A DNA stretch of 64,000 nt from Paratinospora sagittata (lineage: Eukaryota > Streptophyta > Magnoliopsida > Ranunculales > Menispermaceae), in the NCBI GenBank assembly GCA_035771175.1, contig CM069590.1, positions 55,408,477 through 55,472,476 of the forward strand, given 5' to 3'. Numbering within the stretch: the first letter of the stretch is position 1; each line of letters starts with the position of its first letter. Both the position numbers and the translations under genes were made by a program. Shown here piece by piece: positions 24,413 through 38,721 of this stretch. The notes under the pieces were generated by a model. That model had not been told where the DNA came from, searched no databases, and worked only from the letters and a program-made list of their open reading frames with translations.

Positions 24413-26746
24413 GTGTATAGGCGTAGGTCACGAGTACGTCATATTTATTCATTACTAATCCTTACATTGTTCAATGTATTAAATTTAAGTTAAATGGCTA
24501 AATTTAAAAGGCTTATATTCAAACAAAAGCAGTGGCTTGATTTCAGGTCAGGTCTAGACACAACTTATGTATAAGAAATTTAAAATCGAACCGGGTCTGA
24601 ACACACCATAAATTTGTTAATATAAGGTGTTGTCCGGACCTGTTTTTGTCTGTACTCGAATTTTTGCAACCCCTAGGTGGAGGCTATATGGGATTGCTTA
24701 AGAAGCGGTGGACTCCTTGTCCTCCTTGTGGGACCACATTGTAAGCACCTCTTTAATCAATATATCAAATGGTTCTGGTTAAAAAATAAATAAAAATATT
24801 AGTCCTACTAATCTTAAAATTTTCAGATTCTGAAGTTTCTCTCCAAACATCTAGTATATCATTTACTCTGAATTTAGTTTTATCATTTAACAATTTAACA
24901 CAATATCATCAACAACCAATATACAATATGGAATGTCTTAAATATATGTTGTCAATTCACCATATAGCATGTTCATGGAAAAGAAAAAATTTAGTTTTAT
25001 CAATCAACATAACTTAATAATTTATTGGGTAAAACTTTTCTAAAACTTTCCTCAACAAAGGCTTTGATTCCTTCATACAAGAACATTCTTCAATTTGATA
25101 CACAAAAATGAAGAAAATGAATTTTTTTGGGTGGCTAAAGAATAATAGATCAAGAAATAGGTTTCAAAGAAATGATATTATACAGATTACGTTGATGGAT
25201 GAACTCATAATTAAGAAGACTTAGAAGAGAACTACAACTTCCAATTGATTTGAAGAAAATGTAAGCAACAAAATTCATTTGTTATTCTTCAACACGTATG
25301 CCATAAGCATGGACTTCCAATTAGAATCGAACCATAAAATCAATAAGGGTGGGATTAGATTCAAATTGAAACATATAAGATTTTTCAGACATTTTGTAAA
25401 TAACAAAAAGAAATTAATTTAAAAATAATAATAATAATACAATAATCATTTATTTACTTATTTGGTCCATATCAAGCTCAAAAACTTCCTCCCCCTAACC
25501 AAACATCCCAGTATCTTTTTCTTATTTCTTCCTTTCCATTCTTTACAATGAATTTTTTAAAAATGAACATCAATCGGCCATGCTCCAAACTCCAAACTTT
25601 TGCCTTTTTTTTTATAGACTCTCACTTTTCAAACACAAATATGATGTGAAAACCCACCCTTTGCATAAATAAACAATCAAACCAAAAAAAAAAAAAAAAA
25701 ACTAAAATAGCATAAAACACATAAACTACCTAACACTTATAAGCCTTTACCTGCTCAAAACCCACGCAAAATGGATCAAAATTAGTAAACTAATAATGCG
25801 AGAAGAAACAGGAACCCAAGTCTTTCTCTTATATGTCAATAAAGACAAACCTAAGGTCTTAAAAGCTCAAGATTGTCTCATTCAAGGTGGCCAAGATCGT
25901 AAATCGGAATTGAATAGTTTCAAGGTTTGATAACTCGAATCGAGATTTGGATCTGAGAATCATAAGATTCACAATACATATTTTAATCATATATTTGATA
26001 TATTAAGTATCCTAGAGTTTTAAAGACATTAATGTTTTTTAGCTAATTAATCAAATCGATTCACTATGATTCAACCAGCGATTCAATCCTATTCACTTAC
26101 GATTCACCTATGATTTGGACCGATTCACATACAATTTGAACTGATTCGTTTATGATTCACAAGTATAGCAATTCAGGAATCTGATTCAAATTGTTTTTGG
26201 GTGGACTGTAATAATTATTGATCAAGACTCAAGTTGAATTGGCTTTGTGACAAATCTTACTATCCAATTTGAATCCCATGATTTGACCAAATATCTTATG
26301 ATTCAACTTGAACCAAAATTACTTTCCATCAATATCTTCAACACTAGCATGCCTCACACTATCTAATTTTATTAGATTTGATTTTTTCTCACTTTCCACA
26401 CAATAAATACCTTCATTGAGCTTGTTTGGTTTAACCCTAACTTCAATCAAATTATGTTAAATTGACTTAAAACTGCCAATTGTTAGAATCAATTACTCTT
26501 CTAGGTAGAATAGTTTTACAAACTAAGCAAAAAAGAAATGGACAAAAATGGGCATGCACAGTCAAAGAATTGGTATATTTTAACTAACTTTCTTGATTCA
26601 AAAAGAAAATAAGATAAACTTTACAAGTTTAACAATAGCACCTTTCTATATATTATGTCTTTGAACTTTGTAAAATTTTTGTACCAAATATTGATAGTTA
26701 TATCATAAACCACCAACTGACTAACAATTTTGATAGTTAAATTTAC

Positions 26747-27454
26747 CTGGGATATTTGCAATTCAGATTTTATTTTGGAAGAATTGGATTCTTGAATCAC
26801 CTCCACCTACATTGAACAAATAAAAAATTATAAATATAAATACCAAAAAAATAAAAATAAATAGTCCATTGTGCTTGATACATCTCAACACAATCACCTT
26901 TCCTCGAAAGTTCTAAGAACAAAACAATTAACTAATCAACTCAAAACAAATTTAAAATAAAATGGGACAAGTCACCTTCTTCAATTCGCCTTTTGAAACA
27001 AATGACCGAGCGACACTTTCAAAACTATCATTTAACACTTCAGTTATTGCAGCAGTTATTGCCTCAGCCTGCTTAGTGGGTATTCCTTGTGCTTCCAATC
27101 TCCTAACCTAAGGTAAGGAAATACAAAATCACTCAAGCTATCATCCTTAAATTTTCAGTTTAATCATTAGAAAGAAAAAATCCAAAATATAAAATTACTA
27201 AAAGAAAATTTCAAATAATTTACCAGGGCCAAAGTATCAAACAAGAATGCGCGATTCCCATTAGATTTCACAAGTTGTGATATCTGTCTACAATCATGTC
27301 TGCTAATTCTTGAAGCGGAAGTAGGAGAATAAGAAGAAAACTTAACGATGGAGGGATCGATCAAGAGTCGATCAGCTGTTGGTACATTAAACCCTCCAAA
27401 TTTGGTGAAGGGCATAAACTGCAACAGCCGCTTTGAAGCCGCTACCGCGCTCAT
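26747..27454 (-). pseudogene. FMP32/DUF1640-like gene, exons 1-3 (3' truncated)
   Basis: Exon 1 27454-27224 (77 codons, MSAVAASKRLLQ ... NRAFLFDTLAL), exon 2 27107-26976 (44 codons, RRLEAQGIPTKQAEAIT, NDSFESVARSF) and exon 3 26806-26747 (20 codons) have AG/GT borders and keep phase 0 with no stop. The family (DUF1640/CCDC90, yeast FMP32) is a mitochondrial inner-membrane coiled-coil protein with a C-terminal anchor. The coiled-coil exons and the anchor are absent downstream; anchor exons appear only in the array at 5548-12650, on the same strand. A transcript could still be made and spliced, but the protein would lack its anchor, so I call it a partial gene. Confidence 0.8.
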
Positions 27455-28306
27455 TTGCGTTTATAGCAAGGATTTCAACCTTTCTCTCCCCAAATTTTTC
27501 CACCTTCCCCTCAAATCTGAACGAATTCCCAAATGTGCAGCACTTCAGATTTTCTTTCTGAACAAGAAACCGAAAATAGAATAGAATGGCCGAATGAAAT
27601 TGAACGAATGTTCTCACCCTCTTTCTACTTTCTAGACCTAACTATCATCCGTTTTTTTAAATTAAAAAAAAAAATACTTATATACGCATGTTCGAATTGA
27701 TTTAGGGTATTATTCTGTTTTGTTAAAAATATTTATTTTTAATGGACAAAATGATAGTTATAAAGGTAAATTTGTAAAATACTGATCCCATTGGATCACT
27801 AAACTGTATTTCAAAATTAGAGTAGGAGCGGTTAGAATGTTAATTATTATCTTGTCCATTTTTTATTTATTTTTTGAATACTTATCTTGTCCATTATAAC
27901 TAAATTGTATTTCTAGTTACTTTAGGAAAAAAAATGAAAAAATAATCACACTTCAAGCTTAAAAACTTTTTGCACCATAGTCTAGAGTATAGAAGAATAG
28001 ATTAGTTTTGGGGTCATGCTAAAGGTACACACATGAACATGTGCTTGAAAGACCCTGTTTGCATTTTTTTAAGACTTTAAGAACTCTCTTTTTTCATATA
28101 CCTCCTTTCCTTCCGCGAGATTAATCATATTTGACTCGAGCATAATAAAAGTGTTTAGGCTGACTCTCTCAACAAAGACGAATAAATAAGAACACCTCCA
28201 AACTCAAATTTAAAACTTATAACATTTTTACAACTTTTCACCTCTTTCTATTACAAACAAAAAAACATAAACACATTTTTAATATAAATCCTCAAATATC
28301 TTCTAT

Positions 28307-29299
28307 TTCTCAAGTATTAACTGCCAATTAAAACAATACTTCTATTCCTCAAGGATTTACTGTCAATTAAAATAGTACTTTTTATCCATTTAAGGATCGT
28401 ATAGTATAAACCAACAACTACTAACTACTAATATTATTTCTTCACAAAAAAAAAAAAATCTTACATAGTAAAGATTATTTTCAAATTTTTTAAATATGCA
28501 TTAAAAAAGTTAAAATTACTTTATATATATATATATATATAATTATTTTAATTTATTTAATGTATGTACATCTAAAATCTCAAACTGATTAACCCAATTC
28601 GAACCAAACCGATTATATTTTATTCAATTTGATTTGAGTTGATAATTTAAAATAAAACAATTAAACTAAACCAAACCAAACCCGATTATGTTCGGTTTAA
28701 ATTTAATTTAAACATTAAACCGATTTAAACCAAACCGTCGACACCCCAATCTTTCATATCCATCTATATTCAATGTAACACAAGATTCTTCTATGCAAAT
28801 CACTTACTTTCATAAAACAATGGTAAAAAAAAAAAATTTAATATTAAAAAAGCAAATTACACCCTGATTGTTACACCAAAACATTTGCTCTCAATCTATA
28901 AATATAGATATATAAAATGGTGTAAACTTTTCCTGAAAATATAGTTTATCCCATTTTTTGTCATATTTTACACATGACACAATATATTAAAGTCACAAGC
29001 ACACTAGTGATTTTAAGAAAAATTGCATTCAAAGAAGGTCCCTTATTGCCACCCATTTTCACTTGATGTTAGAGGTCAACAATCTTCTCAATAAATGTCA
29101 CTAATGAAAGAGGAACAATAACCCTGCAAATAAAAATAACTCTTCAAAATCAGTTGAACCATGGGAACAAAAATTCTAGCTAGAGATTGATCAATTCATA
29201 TATTCCAATATCAAGCTTCCTTAACACAAGCAAAAAGTTACCAGTATGTTGAAGCAGGTATGAGACAAAGCTGAAGAGAAACTACATTTCCAAACTCTT
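28307..29299. other. intergenic; MITE end and microsatellite
   Basis: Two imperfect copies of a roughly 45-bp phrase (CTCAAGTATTAACTGCCAATT-like) at 28310-28390, a TA microsatellite at 28521-28541, and an AACCGATT/CCGATTATGTTCGG-rich piece at 28575-28748 ending GTCGACACCCC like a small hAT element. The last few hundred bases should be 3' UTR of the next gene. Confidence 0.5.
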
Positions 29300-32200
29300 T
29301 CATTGCTGGAAGTCAGGAGAAGATTCCCTGAAAACAGGGAAAGGGCTATCAAGTTCAAGCCGCTCTATTATTTGGTGAGTAGTCCAAAGATAAGATGAAT
29401 GGCCTTCAATGAATTCTGTTACATCAACCTATAGCCACCAAAAGAAGAAACTGTTAAAAGGCGAACGGAAGTGTGAGAATGAATAGGTTAAGCACTGCAT
29501 CATGGAGAGTAGGGCAAGTGAGCAAAACACTTGCATTCTCAATCCCAGGAATATCTACAGGCTGAATTCCAGCCAGCCCTTTGGTGAGTAAGCTGCAAAA
29601 CGAAATCAATTTTCATTAGACAACAATAAATTCCAACATTCCCCGCAAGATTAAATCAACTAAGCAACATTTTAGTTAGGCATGCAAATCATGCCAATAG
29701 ATATGTGACCAAAATGTCTTCAATGAACCCCAGTAGCTACATGGGACTTTCAAAAGTAAGTAGAGTGAATGGAAGATTAGTATTAATTGGATCATTTTAT
29801 GAATAGCCTATGGTCCATTGTAGAAATTTTCCCTTAGCAGAAGGTATGAATTGAAGGCAAATTGGATATTTTCACTACGAATAAAATTACTAAAATGGTA
29901 AAAGGCCGCACAAAAGAGTAAAGAGTGAAATGATACTAGTGACAGTTGTTAAAAGAGTAGAAGGAATAAAATTAATTGGAGATGTGGTAGTGAAAATTAC
30001 AGAGTGTTGAGAATGTTTGTGGCTGGAGCATAATTCTAAACAAATATTTTGCAGAAGACCTGAAGTAGTTGGGATAAGATACAAGACTCTCATAAGACTA
30101 ATTTTTAATAACTTAAAAAACTGTCGCCTCTACTGAACATATCATACCTTGCACGAAAAGCAACACCAAGTGTCCAATCACTCATAGAATAAGCATTCAC
30201 AAATCTGCCAGCCACAATCTGCAACCCTCAGGTTTTAAAAGGAGTTTTTAAAACAAAGAATAGAGAAGATATGGTGAAGGTGGCTTCAGAAATATCACCC
30301 AAGAAGCCTGAAAAAATGTGTTAACTACCTTTCTAGCACTCTCCCAGTTTTCATCTTTAATTGAAATTGGCGCTCCAAGAAGAACAACCCTTTCAACAAG
30401 TCCAGCTGCAAAATTTCAAGCGTACATTAGGATAGTCCGATCAACTCGCCTTTTATGAATATAAATATCCTATAAAGTGGACAATTACCATTATCTTCTT
30501 TTTCAGCTAAATGCTGTAAACATTTGAATATTACACGTGCCCCCAGTGAAAAACCTATAAGTGTCACTGGCCTGAAAGATTCATACGAAATGAAGAAGAT
30601 GATTCACATGAGACAATGAAATTCAAGCAATGAAAGCAAATTCAGTAACCTAAACAATTAAAAAGATTTGCGCTGCAGCAAAAAATAGTGCGTTGAAATT
30701 CAGGAGAATCAAAATACCTGTTCCCCTGCAAGCCCTTTTCTAACACTTCAGCAAGAAGCTTTCCTGATTTGTCTGACCTGAACAAACAAGAAATACGTGA
30801 TTATAAAGTTGAGCCAAGAAATAAGAACCATTTACTGAAGGTTAACACTATGCGGTGCATTGCAGAATAATTGTGTTTAAAGGCAGTGTTCCTGGCAAGA
30901 GGAACACTCAAGAAAAATTGAAGGATCTGGAGGCCCCTCCTAAAAGTGAGGCAAAGATTTACAACATTCGAAAATCCATACTGGTTGAAGACGAGTTTGA
31001 GGCATGATTCGACAGCTTGGATGTTTCATGTCTTTGGGCCATCCGGAAGTGTAGCATAGTTAAGGATAAACTTTGAAATCATTCGAATAGGCTCATCTTA
31101 TTAGGATGAATTTCAGCCTCGTAAGATTTTTTGAAAAGAGACCAAATAGCCCTGCTGGACAGACCCCCTAAGTTATGGTTTCGTCTTACAAGTGTTTCCT
31201 ACAAAGAAAAGCAGACAATTTTTTTCTAGTCCCTCCATTATGAATTTAGTTTTGCATTCCAAAGGAACAAAGAGACCTGTCCACTGCAATTGTCCATTTG
31301 CTGTCTATAAAATCAGTAGCTGCAAGTAAAGTAGCTGGCCAAGCCAATGCAACCAAAAGTGTGCTTAGCACAGTCATCATGGCACCTTGCTTCATCAGTT
31401 CCATGGCAATTCCTGTAGAAAGGTCAATGATGTCAGGATCAGTAGAGCAGTGGCTGGTAATTAATTAACTAGTAGCACCCATCAAATCCAAGATATTACT
31501 TGAAGTTAACCAGTCCTGGATTGCGGTGCTCACTGCAATCAAGTGCTTAGACTCCCACTGCAAAGCATACCTGCATGTTTGTCAAATCTTGTGAGTTGGT
31601 ACATGAATATAAGCTAATCAAAGCTTCACCATACTGTTACTGTACTGCCAGAAAGGATTTGGGGATATAACAGTAGATCCTAAATATATTTGCATCCAAC
31701 TATGCAGTAAAACTGCTAAACAAAGGTGTTGTAGAGATGAGAATACATAGAAAATTTGCAAATGATATGATACAATCATATCCTTTTCAGTACCCTGACA
31801 CTATTCGATTCTGATCACCTCTTCTTCACTACAACATATATATGCATTTTACACATTATTCCAATAAAAAAAAGAAGCTTCTACTTTTACTGGATCATCT
31901 AATATCTTGAAGTACACAATTGTAAGTTTGTCAATGAATTCTAGACCTAATTTAGGAGAAAATTAACAAATAAGATAACGCAAATGCATTATGTGAAAAT
32001 GTTAACTGCCAATGATCGCCAACCAAAATGTGAGCAATTAATCATGTAAGGAGGAGAACATATCACTACTAAAAAAAAATGATATTTAAAAGTTAAAAAG
32101 CATCAAAAGAAGCAACGACTGTACGTATTATACCTCTCCAACTTATCTACTTGGCCTTCCCAAGGCCTTACAAAATCTTCCACCTCGAAAACAAATCCAG

Positions 32201-35200
32201 AGACCAATAAACCAACTGCCAGCCGCTGAAAAGAAGCTTTAATAAGAGTAAATGTCAGATTTGAAAAATCAATATAAAGGTGTCCCTGACTCAAAAAGGC
32301 GTTAGCCGAGAACAATCTTAAAAGGAGTGCCCCTAGAATGGATCTCAAGCTAAAAAATTAAACAATACAATGATAACTTACGCCCTTGTTATGATTTTCT
32401 CCAAGAGCTCTGAATTCAAACTCATCAACATTTCCAATTCTCCTAGCCATTTTACTCCCTGTAAGTCCAGCTCCAGCAGCTGGCTAGCACAAAATAAGAC
32501 CAGTTGAAAGATTGAAGAATGCAAAAGAAACAGGAAAGTATCTACTTTGGACATTTTTTTCACAATACTTCAACAACGAACATAATTATTGAAAATTTTT
32601 AGACATTTTTTTTCACAATATTTCAACCTCGAACATAATTATTGAAAATTCTAAACCAAAATTTAAAATTATTCCGTGTGAATTCTTTATAAGGTCATTG
32701 TTTTGGACAAAATCAAAACAAAAATTTTTTGGTTAATCTAGAAACCTATGTTTGGCTACATTCACCACCTAGTGTAGCTATGTAACAACTAATAAGGACA
32801 TTAATATCCAAGATGGGGCCCACACAAGTAAGCCCCAAAAAGTGGAGTTACCTTGTTCCATAGCTTAGCAGTGTGTTGTTTGGAAACAGTTTTCTTCTTG
32901 GAGACTTGGTTTGAAACAAATTGCATATGTAATCACATATTGTTACGTACGTCCAAATCCAAGGTTCTTGAGACCCCAAGAAAAAAATCAATTAACATTA
33001 AAAACCTAATTATGGAGCCATCACATTAAGCCAAAGAAGAAGCAGAGGTAAAGGAAGAAACTATTTCATGGGCAGGAGAGGAGGAAGGAAAAGAAACAAG
33101 ACAAAGACAGGTTTAAGGGAACAGATTTCAGTTCAATATTCAAGAAGTTTAAGAATCATAATAGCTATCGCGTGCATCTTCCAGCAATCCGGGGAGGCGC
33201 CGAGTACACAGACGAGCAGCAGGGGAATGGAATATTAATCAATTTTTCTGAGCAGCAGGAAACAACCTACTCACCTCCAAATGATGCAGCAACAGCAACA
33301 GAGCCAGCAACAGAACCTGCAGCACCTGCTACAGCAGCAAACCCACTCGCTCCAATCACAGGTACAAGAGTGCCCAGTGTAGGCGCTAAAGCACCAAATC
33401 CTGCAGCAATTGCAGGAGCAGCTAGACCTGTTGAAAATTGAACATATAAATTGAAATATCCAAAACACTTCTGCCTTCATGAATTTTCATTGATGAAAAG
33501 ATGATTGATGACTTTCTGAATCCTGGATTAAAATTTGAATATGTCATACCACCAGTAATGGCCAGTAAGGTTCCTCCAGTCAATGCGGCTGCACCAATTA
33601 TACCCCCCCGTTTCCACCTGGACCATTTGCTTTCTGGTGATTTGGTTTCTTTTCCTTTGAGTTCTTCTGCTTTCATCAAAGCCATTGCAGAGCAAGCAAC
33701 TATTACCTCTATTGCTTCCTGCAAAACAAAGAAGTTTTCGATAGATATGCATGCCTTCAGTTCAACAGACAACTACTAAAAATCATTATATCCAACACAC
33801 AGCACGACGTCACCTTTTTGCAGTCTTTTAGAGCTTGTTACATTTGATAAAAATGTTTCATAAACCTAAGAACTATGCCATGAGTTCATGAAAATACATC
33901 ATTGAGAAACCGTCATATTAAGAAAGTTTCTTCTTGGACTTGTAATACATTAAGAAAGTTCTTAAATGACAACATCACAAACTTCTGAGGTCAAATAAAT
34001 CTAGTCCAAATAAAACGAAAGAAATCACAAGTTACTGTTTGCAAACAACTTGAATGATTTTTGTTCCTCTTTCATTGTCGTCTTCCAGCATGATAATGTA
34101 GAAACAAGGGAATAAAGAATAAAAATAAATAAATAAATAAAAACTGTAGTGCAGCCCAACACAACTATGACTTCAAGCTTAAACGTAATTTGCAGAGCCT
34201 ATTACATTTCAGATTATTCGTTTTCCCCCTCATCAAAACACCACCATCCACTTATTTATTTAATTTGAAAGAACCCAAACAACAGAAAAGGAGAAGAAGC
34301 ATTTTCCTCAAACAAAAAGAACACCGTGTCACAACCTCTATAAAGATCATTGATTGCTACAGGAAATCCACTGAACCCAAACTGAGAAGGGAAAAAAGAA
34401 GAAGAAAACAACCAAAGTAGGAGGAAAAAAAAAAAGAATAGAGAGGAGACTAACTAGTGGACCTCAGATATGAACCTGATAAAGAAATAACAAGTGTTTT
34501 TTTATGGTTGGTTTGATGATAAAATTTAAAATATAATCAGACCAAGCATTGTAAACAAAAAGAAAAGAAAAGAAAAATGATTGCTACTTCTGATAAATAT
34601 AAATGGAAATATTAAGAACAAATCAAGGCCCAATTGCAGCATCCAGTTTAGTGTATACCAATTTATCCTTAGCTCAAAACAATATAGTACTATAGTAGTC
34701 AAAGGGGCCACAGCAACCACAATCTTTGACTACCTCAGAAAGGAGAGCCCAATGACTAATTTTTATGAGGTTTAACCACTCCAACATTTCAAAACACTTT
34801 CTAAATCAAACTGCGCAAAGGGCTAGAACATTCCCATGAATTGGCAGGTTGCACCTGCCTTCGGGTGTTTCGGACAGATATAATTGAAAAAGATATAACT
34901 GCTTGTATTTTAAGAGTTGACTTTGCACTTGAAAGCGAAGTGGAGGAAGTAGATTCATGTAGTTGACACCATGTCGTTCGGAAAAGACTTAGTTAAATTG
35001 AGTTAGGTTGAGTAGATGGAAAACAACATAAATCAAACTATATCCTCCCACAAAACAAACTTATTTCCTTTTTCCATTTTAAAATCAACCCATTCATTAT
35101 CTCACAAGTAGCCTCTGATACATCATCCAAATCACGCACTCATATGGCTTTTGAAACTCCACTCTATCCTACCAAATTACTACTCCCATATCTCAGTACT

Positions 35201-38200
35201 AAAGCAGTCCTCCACGAACGATTGAGCTTCTACCCCAAAACAGCAAGTTCATTTACCTAGAACAGCTACTGAATGCTACTATCAGAAAAGATGGGTAGAA
35301 TATAAATTTTGCATCCATTTCAAGGAATCCAACGAACAGCAGCTACAACCGCATATCAGAAGCAGGTAACAAATAGACACTTGTTTACTCATACAAACCA
35401 TTTGCATCCATTTGACGTCAAGCCATGCTGCCAGCAGACGAAGAGCCACGCGATGACGAGCATCATAGCCCTTTCTTAACCGAGAACGCTTCTTGTTATC
35501 TCCAGATGTATTTGCCAAACAAGCAGAAAGAAGCAAATACAGAACTGCTACTTTCCTATGATGGTTAACCAGTGTAATCTCTTCCACAGATTCATAATGA
35601 GTTTTGCTGCTAGACCCACCAGGTGCATCTTCTTTAATAGAAAATGTCTCAACACTTATATGCGAAACAGTTGTAGATGGCATCTCTGCTGCTTCAGATG
35701 TTGATTGTCTCACATGAGAGGAAATTCTCTCACGGCATTCACGCTCATAGTCAGAGAGCCTTTTCCTAGCAGCCCCGGAAGAAACAGAAGGAGAATCCAT
35801 GCCCATCACCATAGCATCAACTGCTTTTGACAAAGCTAATTCCTGTTCCATCTTCCCTAAGGGATTTTCATCATTTTCTTCTGCAAGTAACCTTAAAAAC
35901 TGGCATATAAATTCAAAGAAAAAATAAGGAGGTGATGAATCAATTGGAAAGAACACAAACAAGTTAGAAATATGCCAAAAAAAAACAACTAGGAATGCAG
36001 TGTTTTCATTTTTTAACGTCATGGTAGAGTTTAAGTTGGCAGAAAGGAGTTATAAATGAATCATTCTGGTCCTACTCAACCTATAAAATGACTGAAGAAA
36101 GCAAACCACAATCTCACAAGTTAAAAACTGAAAAGCATCTTCCTGCTAGGCCCACACGAAAGTGAATTGGACTTGATCTTGTAAGACTATATAAAAGCTT
36201 CAACAAGCAATGAATGATCATAACTACTGCAATGGAGTTTTTTTTCACCTTTTACTCAATTCATATTTTTTTAAAGAACTCAACTCAAGTAAACCTTTCC
36301 CAACTACACGGGGTCGGCTACATGAATTTACTTCCTCCACTCCGCTCTATCAAGCGCTAAATTGACATTTAAATTATAAGTAATTATATATTTTTTAATT
36401 ATTTCTAACAATGTTATTTTAGGTCTTCCTTTACCTCTATCATTACCATGGATTATTAATAGGTCACTCTTCCTAACTGGGGCATCTAAAGGTCTCCGTT
36501 GTACGTGTCCAAACCACCTTAATTGGCTTTCTCTCATTTTATCTTCAATTGAAGCTATTCCTACCATATCTTAAATATGTTGGTTTCTAATTTTATCTTT
36601 TAACATTTTACCACATAGCCATCTTAACACGCACATTTCTATTTCACTTAATTTGTTCCTTTGTTTCTTTATTGCCCAACATTTTGTTCTAGTTCATAGT
36701 TGGCCTAATAGCGGTTATTAAACTTTCCTTTTTTTGAGTGGAAACAGAACAATTGTATTAGTAAAGAAAAGAGAACCAGCTGGTACAAGGAGGGTGGCCG
36801 AGCACAAGAGATGCCTAAACACACCCGAAGAAGATGTAAAACAGACAGAAAAATGTACAAATGGACTCTAAAACAGGTTGGGCCAAATATGAATCCAATC
36901 AGAAGAAATACTATAACCTCTAACAAGTGGGGAACAACATATACAGCTAGCTGCAGCAAAATTGGAAGCATCTCAAACCTCATGACCCTCCTTAGCCTCG
37001 TTGTTGAAAACCCTACTATTTCTCTCTAACCAAACCGACCAAGCCACTGCAAAGTGTATGATAGTATAGATATCCTTTGCTCTTGTAGTCAATCTACTCT
37101 CCAGATGAAGAAAGAAGAAATCAATACTTCCCAAGGGTGCCGTGAACTTTCCTTTTAACTTCAATAGGATGTGTTAATCATATAATACTCCAAAAGCATT
37201 CCTCCATTTAACCCATCTTGCTTTAACTCCATGATTTACATCCTCACCTATCCCACCTTCTTGATGAATAATGGATCCCAAAAATATAAAAATTCACTCT
37301 TTGGTACCTCTTGGCTTCCAATCTTCATTGTCTCTTCATCTATATTCTACATTTCTACTTCTACTAATCTTGGATTCTAGAACCTCTCTCCAAACCTCTA
37401 GTTTAGCATTTACTTCAGATTTAGTTTCATCAATCAGCAATATATTATCTACAAATAACATACACCATGAAACATCTTCTTGAATATGTTTAATCAATTC
37501 ATCCATAACAAGCACAAAAAGATAAGGGTTTTAAATCTACTATCAAGACCTCAATGCAAGGCCATTTCGTTCCTCTCATTTCTTTAAAATCAATAACCTA
37601 CAAATTTCTCTTAACTTGCATATCAAGGACATATTGCGCTTCAAAGAATGAGCCCACTTCCAATACAGACCAACAAATGTGCACTCTATTCTATTGCAAA
37701 CATTAGTTAGGGTGAAATTTATTAACTTCAAAAAAAAAAACATGGCCTTATATTATACTTGTCATGCATAATTTTAATGTCTTTAGTAAATACATATTAT
37801 TTCATAAAGATTGGGGGCATAAGGATGTACAGGCATTTTCTGCCTTCTACATAGTACTTACATAACGTCATCTCAAGCAATTAGCATCCATTCCGACACC
37901 AACATGTCCATTTCCTAGTTAAAGAACTTCTTGCAGAGGTCATAACAACTTAGTTTATGCAATCTCAAACCGTCTTTAATATATTTTCCCATTAACTAAT
38001 GCCCATCTCAAATTCTCCTCCACAAGATCTTTAGTTAATTTGCCTTTAGTGTACCATCCTAATTATCATTTCAAGATCCTTATCTCTTATTACTGTTTCT
38101 CTTTTTTTGGCCAATCATTAGCTCCAAAAAAAACACTTCGTTAAATATTCATCTTAACTTGATCTGAATGCTCACAATTATGCATAAACCAAATCACATC

Positions 38201-38721
38201 AACCCCTAAACTTCAAGCTTCCAAGCCGATCAAGCAAAAGCCACTAATAGAAATTTTCTCAATATGACAACTCAAACACACTTAAATTAGGGAAAAAAAA
38301 AGACATACGGCTCCAATGTGATGCTTAGCTTGGGGTGACCCGCCAGTTTCCTCAAGTCCAAGCCACGCCATGGAATCTATCTCAAGAAACCTGTCATCCA
38401 ATCAATCGAGGGAAACTATAACCACAAAAGTCCACCAGTCCTACTTCTTCAATTCTCTTAACGAAAATATTGAATTTAAGTGGAAAAAAAAAAAAAAGAC
38501 GACCTGAAGACGGGCCGAAGCAAACCGGAATTCTCGTGTACCCATAGCTGTGGGTTTTCAGAAACTGAATCGCTAGTGCTAACGCGTCCATCACTAAACC
38601 CTTCTTCAGCGATTAAAGATACCAATGGTCGAGTTTGGTGAATCTGAGCTTGGTGAAGAGCGAGAGCTAATAGACCTCCCGCTGCGTATCTTTGCGTAGG
38701 TGTCAGCATCGACGTCTCCAT
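29300..38721 (-). CDS. TMCO4-like (DUF726) membrane protein
   Basis: Fifteen exons: 38721-38504, 38390-38309, 35899-35399, 33718-33550, 33427-33275, 32479-32382, 32225-32134, 31570-31500, 31412-31277, 30777-30718, 30571-30489, 30405-30329, 30218-30148, 29592-29535, 29428-29300. They sum to 1998 nt (665 residues), all phases agree and TGA is at 29302-29300. An acidic, Ser-rich N-terminal half is followed by a Gly/Ala-rich hydrophobic stretch (about 306-385), a second hydrophobic segment (LSTLLVALAWPATLLAA) and an alpha/beta-hydrolase-like domain with GFSLG (Ser about 535). Asp about 594 (SMSDW) and His about 633 (EGHSSY) could complete a triad; that is inference. Matches plant DUF726/TMCO4 proteins throughout. 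Exon 14 needs a GC donor. Biochemical role is not established. Confidence 0.92.
36270..37520 (-). mobile_element. degenerate LINE reverse transcriptase in intron 2
   Basis: On the minus strand, pieces read FVLVMDELIKHI and MLFVDNILLIDET (the FADD catalytic motif changed to FVDN), then MRESQLRWFGHVQRRP and GRPKITLLEIIKK, the C-terminus of a plant L1-type reverse transcriptase. Several frames are broken. It lies within intron 2 of the TMCO4-like gene and is split by the insert at 36733-37144. Confidence 0.8.
36733..37144 (-). mobile_element. second LINE tail nested in the first, with TSD
   Basis: The minus strand carries WSVWLERNSRVFNN, a LINE C-terminal motif, and ends in a short A-run. It is flanked by AACTTTCCTTTT at 36721-36732 and 37145-37156. 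The related LINE at 52745-53640 is uninterrupted at this point, which supports an insertion. Confidence 0.72.

Larger units (their letters stand above)
24210..28306 (-). repeat. right (uninterrupted) copy of the 4.1-kb segment
   Basis: In minus orientation: upstream region, FMP32-like exons 1-3, long non-coding stretch, SINE. It lacks the copia insertion present at the equivalent point (25490) of the left copy. Beyond the three exons I see no gene in 24413-26746. Confidence 0.88.

Noticed and set aside
33172..33441. Plus-strand Ala/Pro-rich frame
   Set aside because: Antisense of the Gly/Ala-rich exon of the TMCO4-like gene; the minus frame has splice sites and homology.
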